From Prostheceraeus crozeri (Eukaryota > Platyhelminthes > Polycladida > Euryleptidae), in contig CAJQUW010014738.1 in the NCBI GenBank assembly GCA_907163375.1, positions 1-64,000 of the forward strand: a stretch of 64,000 nucleotides of DNA, written 5' to 3'. The notes beneath the pieces are model-generated. The model did no database searches. It saw only the letters and a list, made by a program, of their open reading frames with translations, and was not told where the DNA came from. Positions within the stretch are counted from its first letter, which is position 1. Every line of letters begins with the position of its first letter. The translations under genes were made by a program, and so were the position numbers. This document shows positions 1-11,268 of the stretch, in pieces.

Positions 1-81
1 TGTATCTAGGAGTGCATGTATGAAGCTACATTTCCTACATAGACATCGATATGCACATCATCTACTTGTATGATTTCTTAC

Positions 82-288
82 CATGTCGTCATAGTTTATC
101 CGGATATGTATTGATCTGATAACCATAGGGCAATAACCAGTATTGACCAAATGAATGAATGGTCAAAAATACTCGGGTTCGATTTGCGATGGGTGTCAAG
201 AATTTGTTCACAGCTTCGCTTTCAGGTTCGGAAAATGCTCTTGTTCCTCTGTAGATATCAGAACATGAATTTCCGGAAGTGCCTTGTC
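82..288 (-). CDS. M14 zinc carboxypeptidase, one internal exon (frameshifted near its 3' end)
   Basis: The conceptual peptide contains the M14A carboxypeptidase signatures CSDIYRGTRAFSEPE and TIHSFGQYWLLPYGY. In this family the His of the HS(Y/F)GQ motif is a zinc ligand and the Cys lies in a conserved disulfide region. On the minus strand the exon is preceded by a pyrimidine-rich tract and AG (290-289) and followed by a GTAAGA donor whose G is at 81, so it is an internal exon of a secreted or membrane metallo-exopeptidase gene running off the left edge. An in-frame TGA falls just before the donor. One base fewer near 95-100 would instead give the family-typical PD-x-YDDM ending. That means either a 1-nt insertion (pseudogene or allele) or an assembly error. 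I did not find the other exons with confidence. Confidence 0.8.
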
Positions 289-319
289 CTGAAAATAAAG
301 AAAAAGAATGAACGGTCAA

Positions 320-1138
320 GCTGATTAAAGCAAAATCGATTTAAGCAGATTGCAATTTCCCTCCGACTATGTCAGCGAGTAGTCAAGAGATGATATCTGT
401 CCAGATTTTCGATCGGTTCTGTCCGCCGTCCGTTTATCTGGTCGATGTAGGTAATTTAGCAGCTTGCCATGAGGCCAGCATCATTCCGACTTCGGACCGA
501 TTGTCATTGAATGACGCTAAATTTGCTAAATTTGCAAAATTATGAAATACATGATGAACGATTGGAATTGTGTCCATCATTGGTTCGCAATGCGTGCTCT
601 ATTTCAGTAAACAGCATTATTTGAATATATAGGAATGCATCAATGACCTTTATATGCACAACAAGTCTGAATTTGCTCATTTATTTGCTTGACATTTGAT
701 AGAGCCATCAGCAAATCGCATGAACAGTCTGCCAATGTTCCAGAATTGGATTAAAATGGCTTGCATCATGTACTACTGCATAATTTCACCAAATAGTACT
801 AGCCACTAACCTTTTTATGTGTTGAAGTTTGATATTCTCGTACCTCAAAATCTTTTCAAGTAACTCTATTCTACATCCTTCAAATGACAAATTGCTCCCA
901 TATATTCCTCTATATGTGCAACTTGTAATTTGATATATATTTTGCGATAGAAACTAGTTTATGCATCAATGATCAGTAGAGCTTATGCTATTAATGGATT
1001 TATATTAACAAACACATTGTTTCCAGATCAATAATCATTTACAGGCCATCTGCATAATATGTCATTCTTAAAGCTTCAAAGGTCAAAATTCAAAAACGTA
1101 TATTTCTCGACAAAAGAACACGGGTATAATAACATTGG
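320..1138. other. non-coding stretch, no feature supported
   Basis: AT-rich sequence with no long ORF and no recognisable repeat ends. It may be intron of the carboxypeptidase gene to its left or intergenic DNA. Confidence 0.4.
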
Positions 1139-1146
1139 CTTTGAAC

Positions 1147-2762
1147 TAGGGCTGTGCGCGGTGCACCGGTTCTCGGCCCGGTGCACCGAAATGTACGAAT
1201 TTCAATCAACTTGATATTTTGCTGCATAGTTTCAATTAGGCCTATATCTAATTCATGCCATCTGTCATTTTGGTCACAGCGAATTAGAGAGACTACTTTT
1301 TAAGCATGCAGTGTAGCATGGAATTGCTCCATTCATGAGAACATTATTCAATTGTACGTATGTATTTATCAATTCAATTCAAACTTTGGGCTTAAATCTA
1401 TTTATCATGAAAATGAAGCCTTTTGAAAATCACGGCTATATGATCAAATAATGCATTTCCTATCGAACGCTATTTATCAACGGATGCGTGTAAAACTGTG
1501 GTTTGTACAACGATTCTTTCTCGAATTGATTATGTTATTCGATTCTATATAGCTGTCTGACATATTTTCTGAATAACCTACAGCGTTTTCAAAACAATGC
1601 GGCTAGATTAATTATGCGTGTTCCGAAATACGATCATATATCGTGTCACCTTTCTGATTTACACTGGCTACACGTATCAGACAATTGATAAACTTTAAAA
1701 TTTGTGTCATATAAGATTCTTCAGGGCACTTGCTAAATAGATGTAAGGAACTCTGTATCTCTATACTCCTTTCAAAGATCTTTGAAGATATACTTTATTT
1801 CTTGAAATCGCTGACGTACTTATGTTTTTTGTTTACATGTAATGTTGTATCACAATTGCGCCATGAGCTCATGCAGTAATGCGCTCTATAAATATACAGT
1901 TATTATTTTTATTTCCTGATGCTGAGAAAGAATGTGAAAAAGTGACGAAAATTAGATAATTCACGTTCATGATATATCATTTTAGGTCACGAAATCTCAA
2001 TTTCTGTGACCTTAGAACTTCGGAATATCGTAGTGAAAATAGGGGCTGTCTTAGCATTCTAGTGGTCAGTGATTTGTCCGAAAAATTTCTTCGGCATCTG
2101 GCAATATCATCAGTTCAGAGAGACTGCTTGAAGTCGAGTAATGTCGACCTTCTTGTGTTGTAAGTAGCTTGCAGATACCGGTGACATAGCTCCGTATTAG
2201 CCTATTCTATATTTCCTGATGTGCTCAGGCATTTTCAAAAACAAATCATGAAAATAGACTTTTGCTAGATACTATTTTAAAAGTTTCAACTATAAACCGA
2301 CTTGTCGTGCACCGCTGACTTAGTATTCTAGTCATTGCAATTTTCTGACATCTTTTGTTGCATTTCTGCATAATTTTTGTTTTCATCTAGTTCTGAAGAA
2401 TTCCATTAGAATTATCATAGACACGCGTGGGTAGTGTATTGAGAGTCACTTGCAAGTGTTGGCTAAACAAAATTAATGGGGCCTATCTAAGTCTGTTTCG
2501 AATTCCTTAGTGCTACTAGAATTTTCCTCGTACAATTCATAAAATTTGCATTGAATTCAAGAAAATGCGAATATTCATCATGAAAGATAGAGGCCCTATT
2601 TTCAAGATTTTGAGGTTTTAAGTGACCAGCACACGACAATCTAGACCGCGAAGAGAACTACATTTCATCTTCACTTCGATGGATGCTTCAGTGTAACATT
2701 AAATATTCCGGTTCATCGAACGGTGCACCTGTGCCAGCATGTGTGGCTAGCGCACAGCCCTA
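1147..2762. mobile_element. non-autonomous hAT-like DNA transposon, 1.6 kb, with 8-bp target duplication
   Basis: The ends are inverted copies of TAGGGCTGTGCGC (left 1147-1159, right 2750-2762), a typical hAT-style terminus. The identical octamer CTTTGAAC flanks both sides (1139-1146 and 2763-2770), matching the 8-bp target duplication made by hAT transposases. GTGCACC motifs lie just inside both ends. No transposase ORF is present, so this is a deletion derivative or MITE-like element moved in trans. A non-LTR retrotransposon fragment is nested inside it. Confidence 0.85.
1575..1915 (+). pseudogene. CR1/L2-type non-LTR retrotransposon 3' fragment nested in the hAT element
   Basis: Conceptual translation from about 1578 reads LQRFQNNAARLIMRVPKYDH and then LSDLHWL. 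This pattern is typical of the extreme C-terminus of CR1/L2-type reverse transcriptases. The frame breaks after about 45 codons. The fragment ends at GCGCTCTATAAATATACAG followed by a T-rich TTATTATTTTT tail, which resembles the 3' end of this retrotransposon group. It is therefore a 5'-truncated, decayed copy. Family assignment rests on motif memory and needs a database search. Confidence 0.6.
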
Positions 2763-2770
2763 CTTTGAAC

Positions 2771-5700
2771 AGATTTCGCAACATGAACGAAGACAGTGGA
2801 AATACATTATAACACTGGAAAGAGAGGACATTGCATTCTGACACGAATGGCACTTGGATTGATTTAATCACAATATGAGTCACATGAATGAATTGTGTAA
2901 ATGCAATTAGAGATGACAAGTATAATTATATAAATATAAAACGGCCTAGACATTAAATTATTCATGGCATCCTAAAAAACTATTCACGCCTAGTTAGTAA
3001 AACCTAATTATTAAGAGGTCCGGAACATGGGTTTTTTAGTGAAATAATACATATGTCTTTAATCCAAGGATGCATGTATACGATGCTAAGTAATTCACAT
3101 TTCAGATTATCTTACCTGAAATGGAGCATGCGAGTTAAATAGCTGGGTATTTGAAATGTGTTAAGTTCCGGACATCGTAAACACGTTTGACTGTCTTCTG
3201 ACTGAAGTCTTCAAATTGTCGGTCAATTTTCTGGCGGACCACAGACAAAAAGCCATAACATCTAGTTAAAAAGTGAATGAAATAGGAAATACCTAAACCT
3301 CGATGATAAAGATAAAAAGAGCATCGCATTGACTGCTCGTTATAATGACTAGCATATAAGTCCTATATCTACCAATAAAGTATTCTGTAGATCAGGGCTG
3401 CGGACTCAGGCGACTTTTGCCCGAGTGCGAGTGTGGCTAAGGCCCTTCAGTTCAACTCTACAACCCTGCGGTAGGTAAACGCATAGAATTGGCAGATATA
3501 TGTAAATTTACGATGTGGACTCGTTGATTTGCATGAAGACTTTATTGATGCATGATTAGTACTTTTCCTTTTATGCTGCAAACAGAGCACGGCAGGGTGA
3601 TATTATATATGCATAGTCTACTTTAGAAAGTCATTATTGCGATTGACATGGCGTATTGAAACAAAAAGAAACTTTCCTTCTAAAAGAAAGAAAACTTCAT
3701 TTAGTTTTTTAGTTATTTTCTGTATTAAATAATGTTATTTTCTGCTTTTTCTGTTGTTTTTCAATTTAGCAACATTAGATGGATCAGCAGTCTCAAGGAA
3801 GACATTTTTATGTGTGAAATTGAGCGCTTGCAACGTCGATAGTATGCTATTTTCGCAAGTTCACTATGTCACAGGCATGAATGTAAGATATATCTGACTA
3901 TTGACTTTTGGTAGTATTCTAAACATTTGCATTGACCTCCTTAGCAAGTAATGGATATAAATCAGGATCTCTTCCTCTCACACGTCTAAATTTGCTGATG
4001 TTTGAGCGGTAGCGCCGATCTAGCTGCTCCTGATTGCACGCCTCTATCGATAAGCGATGAATTGTCAATGATTGAAAGCAGAAAAAGATAACATAAATAT
4101 TTTTGATGCATGCCTGTCAAGTCACCCGCATTTTACGGCTGACAGCCGCAATCCGGGGGTATCTGACGCACAACCGCAGTTCAATAACTTAAACCCTCAT
4201 CAATAAGTGATGCTGTCGAAATAAGCAATTTAATAATGTAAAATTAATTGATATTATTACATTAATATTATTGTCTTGCGCGATAATCCAAGGTCGGTCA
4301 TATTCGCTGTGCAGGTAAGCTATAAAGTCATATCTTCGATGATTATAAGATCATTTAAATGGTGAAGTCTTACTTTACTTTTCGTGGTCACAATGCGACG
4401 AAATTTTTAAAGTTTTGGATGACGCGGTCATCAGTGGTGCGTCACTGAGTAATGAAATAGGACTGTATAATTTTATTCTAAGATTAAAGTATGAGAAGCT
4501 GCAAATAATACATGTAGAAAATTACAGGTTGGTTGAAGAAGGAGAACCATGCGTCAGGACAAAGTCAGCTAAAATATTGAATTTACTCGTAATTGATTGA
4601 TTCTTGCGTAACAGCTTTATAGGTATGTGTGATATAAAACTAGAAACATTTTTCCGACATTATATTTTACATAAAAGCGATAACATAAAACAAATGGTTG
4701 TCTTATCAATGCGAACTGTATGCCCAAAAAATTACTTGAAGCTGTTTAATGGATTGCCACACAAAGAGTTACTACTAAAGAAGTCCTATTTTTCTATAAA
4801 ATCAAAAACCAAATTTTTCAAAAATAAGAGCACCCGCATTCGGTCTGGCAGACCTTGGCAGGTATGTTAATGGTTCTTTTTTAGCTGATTATCAAACTTT
4901 TTTTAATTTTTTGATGGCTTTAATGGCTTTCTAGTAAATAGAACCACGATCTATCCAGTATTCGCACAGCTTGGATGGCAGATAACGAAGGCCAGAAATC
5001 CCGATTCTATCCTGATATAGATCTCACCATTTGTGTGTTTGTCATATATACGTAAGGCTGAATTATTACACGCAATGGTCAGGTGGTGATGCTTGTTCTA
5101 TGTATGGGGGAATAAGGTTCAGTCTTTGATAGGTGAACTCTGCATTCTTGCCAATCACTTAGCATCAAGTAATGAGAGTGAAATAAATGAAGCTCGGCCA
5201 CTTGGAAGAAAGGAGCGTCTCTTGATCTGTCTCAGAGGAATAGACAGAGTTCATTTATCATTTTCTGCTTCAGAGAATAGACAATGTTCATTTATCTTTA
5301 ATGCCTATATTGCACAAATATTTATGTGGAAGTCATAGGTTTATTCTCGTAGATTTTTTTGCAATGTTAGTTCAAATACCCATTTTCTTCAAAGCTGCGC
5401 AAATGTATTCGGCGTAAAGTGCTTGAAGATTTGAAGGAACTAATCCAATCTGCTGTATATATTTTTATTAGTCATACACATGTATAGTACAATATGGCGT
5501 GGGTCCCCGCTAAGGTAGATGTCTGTCACGCTGCGGCAGTTTATAGTAGTGTGCTATGTTTGTTCATGCACTTAATCAGGCGAGGACCCCTCGCATCTGC
5601 ACACGGCAAACACTTATATCTAAATTTCCTGCATTGAGGGATTAGAATCTGTTCAGAATATATTGAATGATATGTAGAATGATAACTATTCAAGAATTTT

Positions 5701-6126
5701 GGCTCTCTGTCAAAGGAAGTGAGTGCGCTGAATATAGGTCTGCTGTACTCATTGGCAGAACTTTTCTTCTGCGTGTTCAATAGCCTACATAAGATCATTT
5801 AGGATGATGAGCAATTGTCTTCAGCCTCACAGATATTCATTTACAAATCAGCATTTCAGCATGCCAACCTTCACTTTGACTTCCACTTGTGAAACAATTC
5901 TTAAGTAGTGATGCTGTTTAGAATAATGTCTTTTCAATTTAGGATACTTTATAGCCTCACATAATCTCAGTCAAAACACTATGTCTAATCATATCTAAGT
6001 ACAATGCACCTACATGCAGTGAATTGGATATTTGTGAAAGATGTGAATTGCGTCACAGCATGTAAAAACAGCGGCAGTGTATAATGAATACTAATGACAA
6101 CAATGATGGTAAGGTGAGAATCTTTA
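2771..6126. other. intergenic stretch without supportable genes
   Basis: Only short scattered ORFs occur here (for example 4415-4600 and 4604-4870), with no motif I recognise. Around 3394-3470 a CAGGGCTGCGG sequence and a downstream CCCTGC resemble degenerate hAT-type ends but are too short to call. Confidence 0.4.
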
Positions 6127-6128
6127 TA

Positions 6129-7545
6129 CAGTGCGTTCATAAAGTCACTGTGCACCTAATAATTCAATCCCTGCTTAGTATTTCGTTGCTTAGAAATAGA
6201 TTGCCAGGGCATTATGAATGGCATAGTTCCTTTGTAAAAACATCAATTACTACGTGATAACAAAATATATATTTATATCTTACAAAAACTGTTGAAAATG
6301 TCCACCTTGCTCACGAATACAGAGGTCTATTCGACGTCTCATATTCTCAAACACTCGGTGAATTTCTTCGAGACTGATAGCGGCAATTTGTTGTCGGATG
6401 CTATCTCTTAACTCATGTAGATCTTGTGGCTTGCTTCAGTAGACCTTCTGCTTTACCGCTCCCCACAAATAAAAGTCCAAGACACTCAAGTCCGGGGATC
6501 TTGGAGACCAAATTCCTTTGGAGATTATTCTGGTTTGGAATATTTCACCCAAGCATCGAAGTGAGGAATTGGCGGTATACGCAGTTGCTCCATCTTGTTG
6601 GAAGCAAGCAGTTGTTTTTTCATCGTCAGTTAATTCGTTGACGAACGAAGCAATGATTTCATTACAATATCTTTCTGCTGTAACAATATCGGTAAAAAAT
6701 ATTGGTCCAACTATTCGCCTTCTTGACATGGCGCACCATACCCCAACTTTGAGAGAATGTAATGGCTTCTCAACAAATTCGTGCGGGTTTTCGCTAGACC
6801 ATATTCGGTAGTTCTGGCTACTGACATACCCTGAAAGATGAAACCAAGCTTCATCAGAAAAGAAAGTTTTATCCAGTACATCATTTCCATTCAGATTTTC
6901 TTTGAAAAAGAAGCAGTACTGAAGACGCCTATCATGATCGGCATCCTTCAATTCATGCTGGCAAGAGATGCGGTATGGATATAGGCCTATGTTCTTTCTC
7001 ACAGCAGTATGAGCCGCCCCGAGAGATAGACCCACTTCTTGAGATAAGCGACGCATCGACTTGCTTGGGCTATGAGTCATAGCTTCGGAAATGACATTGA
7101 CCTTCTGCTCAGTTAAGACTGTTGGTCGACCTGAACGTGTTGCATCGTGCACGGAGCCAGTTTCTCTGAACTTATTGATCAGATTCCTAACAGTGTTTCG
7201 ATGAGGCAAATCAGTTGTAGGAAATCTCTCTAAAAACTCATTCTTCACATCATCAGTGTATTCACCATTGGCTCGGAAAACATGTTCGACCAAGAAGATT
7301 CTCTCTTGTATTGACAACACCATACTTAGCTTGGAAGTGCAATGTCAAGCTCTCGGGTGCTTCGAAGTGACTGATATTCAACTCGCTGGTCACTATGTTG
7401 AATGTCATAAACCAGTCAACTGCGCCTCTTGAAACATGTAAATGGCTCTGTGCAGATGCCAGATATCTATGATTAATTATTACGAGCGTTTGCTTTGACA
7501 AAATGTTGTTCAGAACAGGTGCACAGTGACTTTATGAACGCACTG
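6129..7545 (-). mobile_element. mariner-type transposon with perfect 29-bp inverted repeats and TA target duplication
   Basis: Left end 6129-6157 begins CAGTGCGTTCATAAAGTCAC and is perfectly inverted at 7517-7545. TA dinucleotides flank both ends (6127-6128 and 7546-7547), the Tc1/mariner hallmark. At 1417 bp it has a normal full length for the superfamily. The transposase inside is on the minus strand and differs from intact by one premature stop codon. The perfect terminal repeats suggest a recent insertion. Confidence 0.92.
6280..7323 (-). pseudogene. mariner transposase, interrupted by a single in-frame TGA
   Basis: The ORF starts at ATG 7323 and runs 295 codons to a TGA at 6438-6436. 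The same frame continues 51 more codons to a TAA at 6282-6280, giving the usual transposase length of about 345 residues. The N-terminal half is a helix-turn-helix region that includes the typical linker FRETGSVHDATRSGRPT. The catalytic triad is visible as FFSDEAWF, CFQQDGA and PRSPDLSVLDFYLWG, with about 33 residues between the second and third acidic positions, as in mariner DDxD enzymes. The part after the stop still looks like normal transposase C-terminus, so only one substitution separates this copy from a full frame. Confidence 0.9.
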
Positions 7546-7708
7546 TACCTTCTAATGAAAAAAATGCGAAAAAGTAAAAGTCTGTGGCTGAAACTGGAAA
7601 TCTTTTGCGGTGCGAGTAAAGTTCGGTCCAGAATAGATTTCGCTAACTCCTATTACGAGGCATGACAGATCTATGTCGATCTGGAAAGACAGGCATAGTC
7701 TGCATATA

Positions 7709-9353
7709 CAGATTGTTTCATAAAAAATGGATCACCCTTAAACATCGCCTTAACTTCAACTTTGTCTAACTCCGCCAAACTTAAACGAATTTCTCTGAAA
7801 TTTGGAAGATATGTCAGTTGTGCTTACTAATATCATTGTTGGAAATTTCAAGCATGAATATTGAGTTGTTTTCCTGTTATAGATAAAAAAGTAGTAGATA
7901 ATTTGATCTTCATTTAGCAATGTTACACAAAATCATACCTCACTCTTATAAAATTACATTTGTTTCCTTTGTTATGTAATTTGTTGTTCTACAAGCCAAA
8001 AGCTATCAAGCAAAACAAAAATAAAGAAAATCGGTCAATCAGAGCCAGTATAGCACCATTATTCATCAACAATAATGTAACTGCTACATGTGATTAACTG
8101 GACTTCATGTTCCATGGCTTCCTGACTTCGTTGCGGTGGTGTTGGCAGTACTCCTGATTGCTTTCAGCTAGAAATCTATCTCTTACCGGTTGAAAACAAT
8201 ACAAAGCACAAATGAACAATAACGAGATCGCATTCACAAAAGGCAAAGTGTCAGCTTTGCTAGAACAAGGGTTTTCTTTGCGAGCTACAAGCAAGCGACT
8301 AAATGTCCCTTACACAAATGTGCATCGATGGCATAATAATGATTTTCGACTCTGTCGTAAAGAGGGCTCTGGCCGTCCACGCAAAACATCCGAACGTAGA
8401 GACCGCCTAATTTTGAGATTTGTTAAAGTTGATCCAAGTCTCTCGTTAGCTGAGATGGCTGCACTAGACTCGTCTATTTCTAAGTCCACTATTCGTAGAA
8501 GACTTATTGAGTCGAATTTCAAGAACTGTAAGAGGCCCTCTCAGATCGAATTATCAGATCAGCATACAAAAAGACGTCTCAGATGGGCAATGAGTCATTG
8601 TCACTGGCGAAATCAATGGGATCGAGTTGTCTGGTCTGATGAGGCATCAGTCCGTCTGAAGGATAGTGGTGGTCGATTGAGATTATGGATAAAATCTGAT
8701 CAGGAAATTCCGAGACATTTGCATCGTCCCCGGGTACAAGGTGGTGCGACTCTACTGATTTGGGCTGGCATTTGGACCAATGGCCGCTCTGAACTTCACA
8801 TACAGCAAGGAACCATGAATTCTGAACGTTATGTGAATGTTTTACGAATGAACATTGGCCAAATGACAGATCAACTTGGTGATCCATCGACTTGGTTATT
8901 TATGGATGATAATGCTACGTGTCACAGGAGTAGTAGAGTCAACTTATGCAAGTCTCAATTAGGGCTTAGGACACTATCTTGGCCAGCTCGTTCTCCTGAT
9001 CTGAATCCCATAGAAAATGTATGGAGTATTCTAAAACGCAACGTTCGTCGTTCACTGCTACCTACAGATGGCGTATCACAACTTACGTCACTGTTAAAAA
9101 GAGGGTGGAGAAAGTTAGATCAGTCAAAAATCAACGATATCATCGAATCAATGCCTAGACGAATTGGTAGTGTCATTGACAATACGGGTAGGGCCACAAA
9201 ATATTAGCTTGTGCTGTATCATAGCTTATCAGATTATATAAGGACATTTAAATATATTAGGGACATGAAATAACATGAAAAATGCTTTCTGTGTCATACT
9301 TATGCTTTATTTAGTCAAATTTTGGGATGATCCACTTTTTATGAAACGGACTG
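7709..9353 (+). mobile_element. Tc1-type transposon with TA target duplication and intact transposase
   Basis: The left end (CAGATTGTTTCATAAAAAAT at 7709) and right end (inverted CAGTCCGTTTCATAAAAAGT ending at 9353) form imperfect inverted repeats of about 30 bp, flanked by TA at 7707-7708 and 9354-9355. The 1645-bp length is standard for Tc1. It lies 160 bp from the mariner element but in independent TA sites. The uninterrupted transposase makes it a candidate autonomous copy. Confidence 0.9.
8212..9207 (+). CDS. Tc1-family transposase (DD34E), full length
   Basis: This 331-residue ORF, with ATG at 8212, is the normal length for Tc1 transposases that cut and paste at TA sites. Residues about 1-60 form the first helix-turn-helix DNA-binding domain (LEQGFSLRATSKRLNVP), and a second HTH-like region with GRPRKTS follows. 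The catalytic residues are in VVWSDEASV, FMDDNATCH and ARSPDLNPIENVW. 34 residues separate the second Asp from the Glu, giving DD34E. No stops or frameshifts are present, so it is plausibly functional. It sits centrally between the inverted repeats of its element with about 500 bp of leader. Confidence 0.93.
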   Translation: MNNNEIAFTKGKVSALLEQGFSLRATSKRLNVPYTNVHRWHNNDFRLCRKEGSGRPRKTSERRDRLILRFVKVDPSLSLAEMAALDSSISKSTIRRRLIESNFKNCKRPSQIELSDQHTKRRLRWAMSHCHWRNQWDRVVWSDEASVRLKDSGGRLRLWIKSDQEIPRHLHRPRVQGGATLLIWAGIWTNGRSELHIQQGTMNSERYVNVLRMNIGQMTDQLGDPSTWLFMDDNATCHRSSRVNLCKSQLGLRTLSWPARSPDLNPIENVWSILKRNVRRSLLPTDGVSQLTSLLKRGWRKLDQSKINDIIESMPRRIGSVIDNTGRATKY

Positions 9354-9359
9354 TATAAT

Positions 9360-10120
9360 AACCCCCTAGAAATGTTCTCACTACGCTGAATCTTTCGAGT
9401 AAGTGTTGGGATCTCAAATTAGTACAAAAGTGCATAAACGTTTAAAGGAAAAAGACCGCAAAATTTCTATTTCAAGATGGAACAGTTATAAAATTGCCGC
9501 TCTCTATAAGATTGCATGCAACGAATTTTCTGAAATCAATAATTATTTCAATCTCTCTGTTCAAAGGAGGAAAGAAAAATCAAAGCGATAGGTCAACAAC
9601 AATTGAAAAAGCTCAAATTCAAATTTTAAAATCACCCACAGAATTCAAGAGATTAAAGTTTAAAAACATCTTACATCGCAGAGATGAAATCAACCTCATA
9701 TCAAACTAGAACTAGGCCTGTGCCGGTGCAAGTTCGCGATATCGAAAGTCAAAGGATCTGATTTTGCATTTGTCTCATGTGTCAGATTCAAATGACAGAA
9801 GTGCATGTAAGCTAACCCATCATATCATGCCATTATGCAGTCATGGTTGCATTTCTATCCTTTGTCGCCAAAATGATTGTGTGTACCCGAAATGTTTTCC
9901 TTAGCGAGAATGTTAACTGTCGTGTTACTTTCTTTAGGTATGCGAGAAGAATCTCCGCATGTTGCATTATATCCAGGTTTGATTGTGTACTTTGTCACTG
10001 TCAGGCTTCCAGATTTGGTGCCACTTTTGATTTCTTACTAAATGTGCTAAACATGGTCATTAAATTGCTCGACGACTCTACCAGTAATTGACTATATAGA
10101 ATGAAATGAAATGAAATAAG
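9360..10120. other. intergenic stretch, nothing supportable
   Basis: AT-rich with only short ORFs (9403-9591, 9494-9709, 9843-10091) that match no family I recognise. Confidence 0.4.
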
Positions 10121-10125
10121 CGATA

Positions 10126-10203
10126 GATCCACAGAATTAAATATTTTGTTTATCTGCTTCGGTTACCGAAGCGCGCAGATGAATCTAATTCTGTGGATAG
10201 ATA
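10126..10203. repeat. small inverted repeat (hairpin)
   Basis: ATCCACAGAATTA near 10135 is inverted as TAATTCTGTGGAT near 10188, enclosing an inner CTTCGGTTACCGAAG palindrome. It has the shape of a small foldback or MITE-like element next to the tRNA-like sequence. Confidence 0.5.
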
Positions 10204-10226
10204 AAATGGCCATGCAAAAGATATAC

Positions 10227-10294
10227 GGCTGGTAGGATTCGAACCTTCGACCCAGGTTAACCAGACCTCTGCTCTACCAGCTACAGCCACTTAC
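10227..10294 (-). repeat. tRNA-like (Pol III promoter) sequence, probably a SINE head or degenerate tRNA
   Basis: Read on the minus strand it contains an A-box-like TAGCTGGTAGAGCA and a perfect B-box GGTTCGAATCC about 30 bp later, and GGCTG/CAGCC pair as a short acceptor stem. The D-arm is shortened and the anticodon arm does not pair well, so it is not a convincing functional tRNA. It ends about 70 bp left of the Polinton boundary. Confidence 0.55.
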
Positions 10295-10363
10295 ATGCGA
10301 CTGTATCAATTCACAGGATCAAACCCTCACCACTACACATCAGTTGTCATAGCAATATATAAT

Positions 10364-11268
10364 AGTAGTAAGAAAACGGCGAACACCAGATAGCGCAAGA
10401 TGGCCGCCATCGCTGACGTCCCCCCCCTCTGGAACGGCAGAGTGTCGTGGTCGGCCGCCGTGGTGCTTCGGGTCTGAGTCCCCCCCCCTCTGGAACGGCA
10501 GAGGTTGTAGTCTGTCGTGGTGTGCCGACCAGGTGGGTTCACAAACTGTTCGCTGACGTCCCCCCCCCTCTGGAACGATAGAGTGTCGTGGTGGACTTGG
10601 GCGACCGCCAGGATTAGTCTTGAGGCTATAGTGTGTGATGTTTTTCGTGCAATCTGCTGAATGTTGGGTTGTAAAATGGGTTGTTTCGAGTGGAAGGAGT
10701 GGTCGGATGAGAAAACGGAGGTCGGATTCGTATTCAGCGTGAAATTCTGCATCGGTATGGTGAGTTTCAAGGCAATCGGTGAGAAAAAATTTTCAACATT
10801 TTTCGAAAAACGACAGAGTTAGAATTTGGGACGTTTTGGTGTGTAGCGTCAAAACGAAGCATCGGATGAGAAAACGGAGGTCAGATTCGGATTCAGCGTG
10901 AAATTCTGCATCGCTATGGTGAGTTTCAAGTCAATCGGAGAGAAAAAATTTTCGGCTGACGTCCCCCCCCTCTGGACAGCTTGCTTCGATTTTGGCTTCC
11001 AGTGGACGGATTTTGTCGTGCGATAGCTCGTTTGAAAGCTAAGAGTGAGACAAATTCAGTGAAAGAATCGGCTTGTTCCTATCTGTCTTCGTTCAAAAGT
11101 TAGAGCGGTTACAAGATTTTAGGTCGGAGCTCGCTCACCTGAAAAAATCCTAAGTGTCAGAGTGACTTTGTATGGGTAAAATTTTGAAAATTTTCCAAAG
11201 TGTGGAATTTCGACCTGGGACCGTCACCAAAACATTTTTCATCAAATTTCACTGACCTCCCCCCCCCC
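10364..11268. repeat. Polinton left terminal inverted repeat
   Basis: This stretch matches 32407-33311 in inverted orientation from the terminal AGTAGTAAG inward over about 905 bp with only a few differences (for example GGGACGTTTTGG versus GGGACGTTTCGG). It contains five copies of a CCCCCCC-CTCTGGA motif, several preceded by TGACGTC. An ORF runs through both repeats but ends in low-complexity sequence and is not a supported gene. Confidence 0.93.

Noticed and set aside
3135-3329. possible second carboxypeptidase exon on the minus strand
   Set aside because: An acceptor-like sequence is present but the peptide has no M14 motif.
3394-3470. degenerate hAT ends around CAGGGCTGCGG
   Set aside because: Too short, no matching inverse or target duplication.
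10227-10294. functional tRNA gene
   Set aside because: A and B boxes present but D-arm shortened and anticodon stem unpaired; better as SINE or tRNA relic.
10333-10770. 145-aa ORF in the left terminal repeat and its near-identical partner at 32906-33313
   Set aside because: Both are read-throughs of the inverted repeats with G/C-run low complexity; identity is explained by the repeat, and the frames diverge at the outer end.
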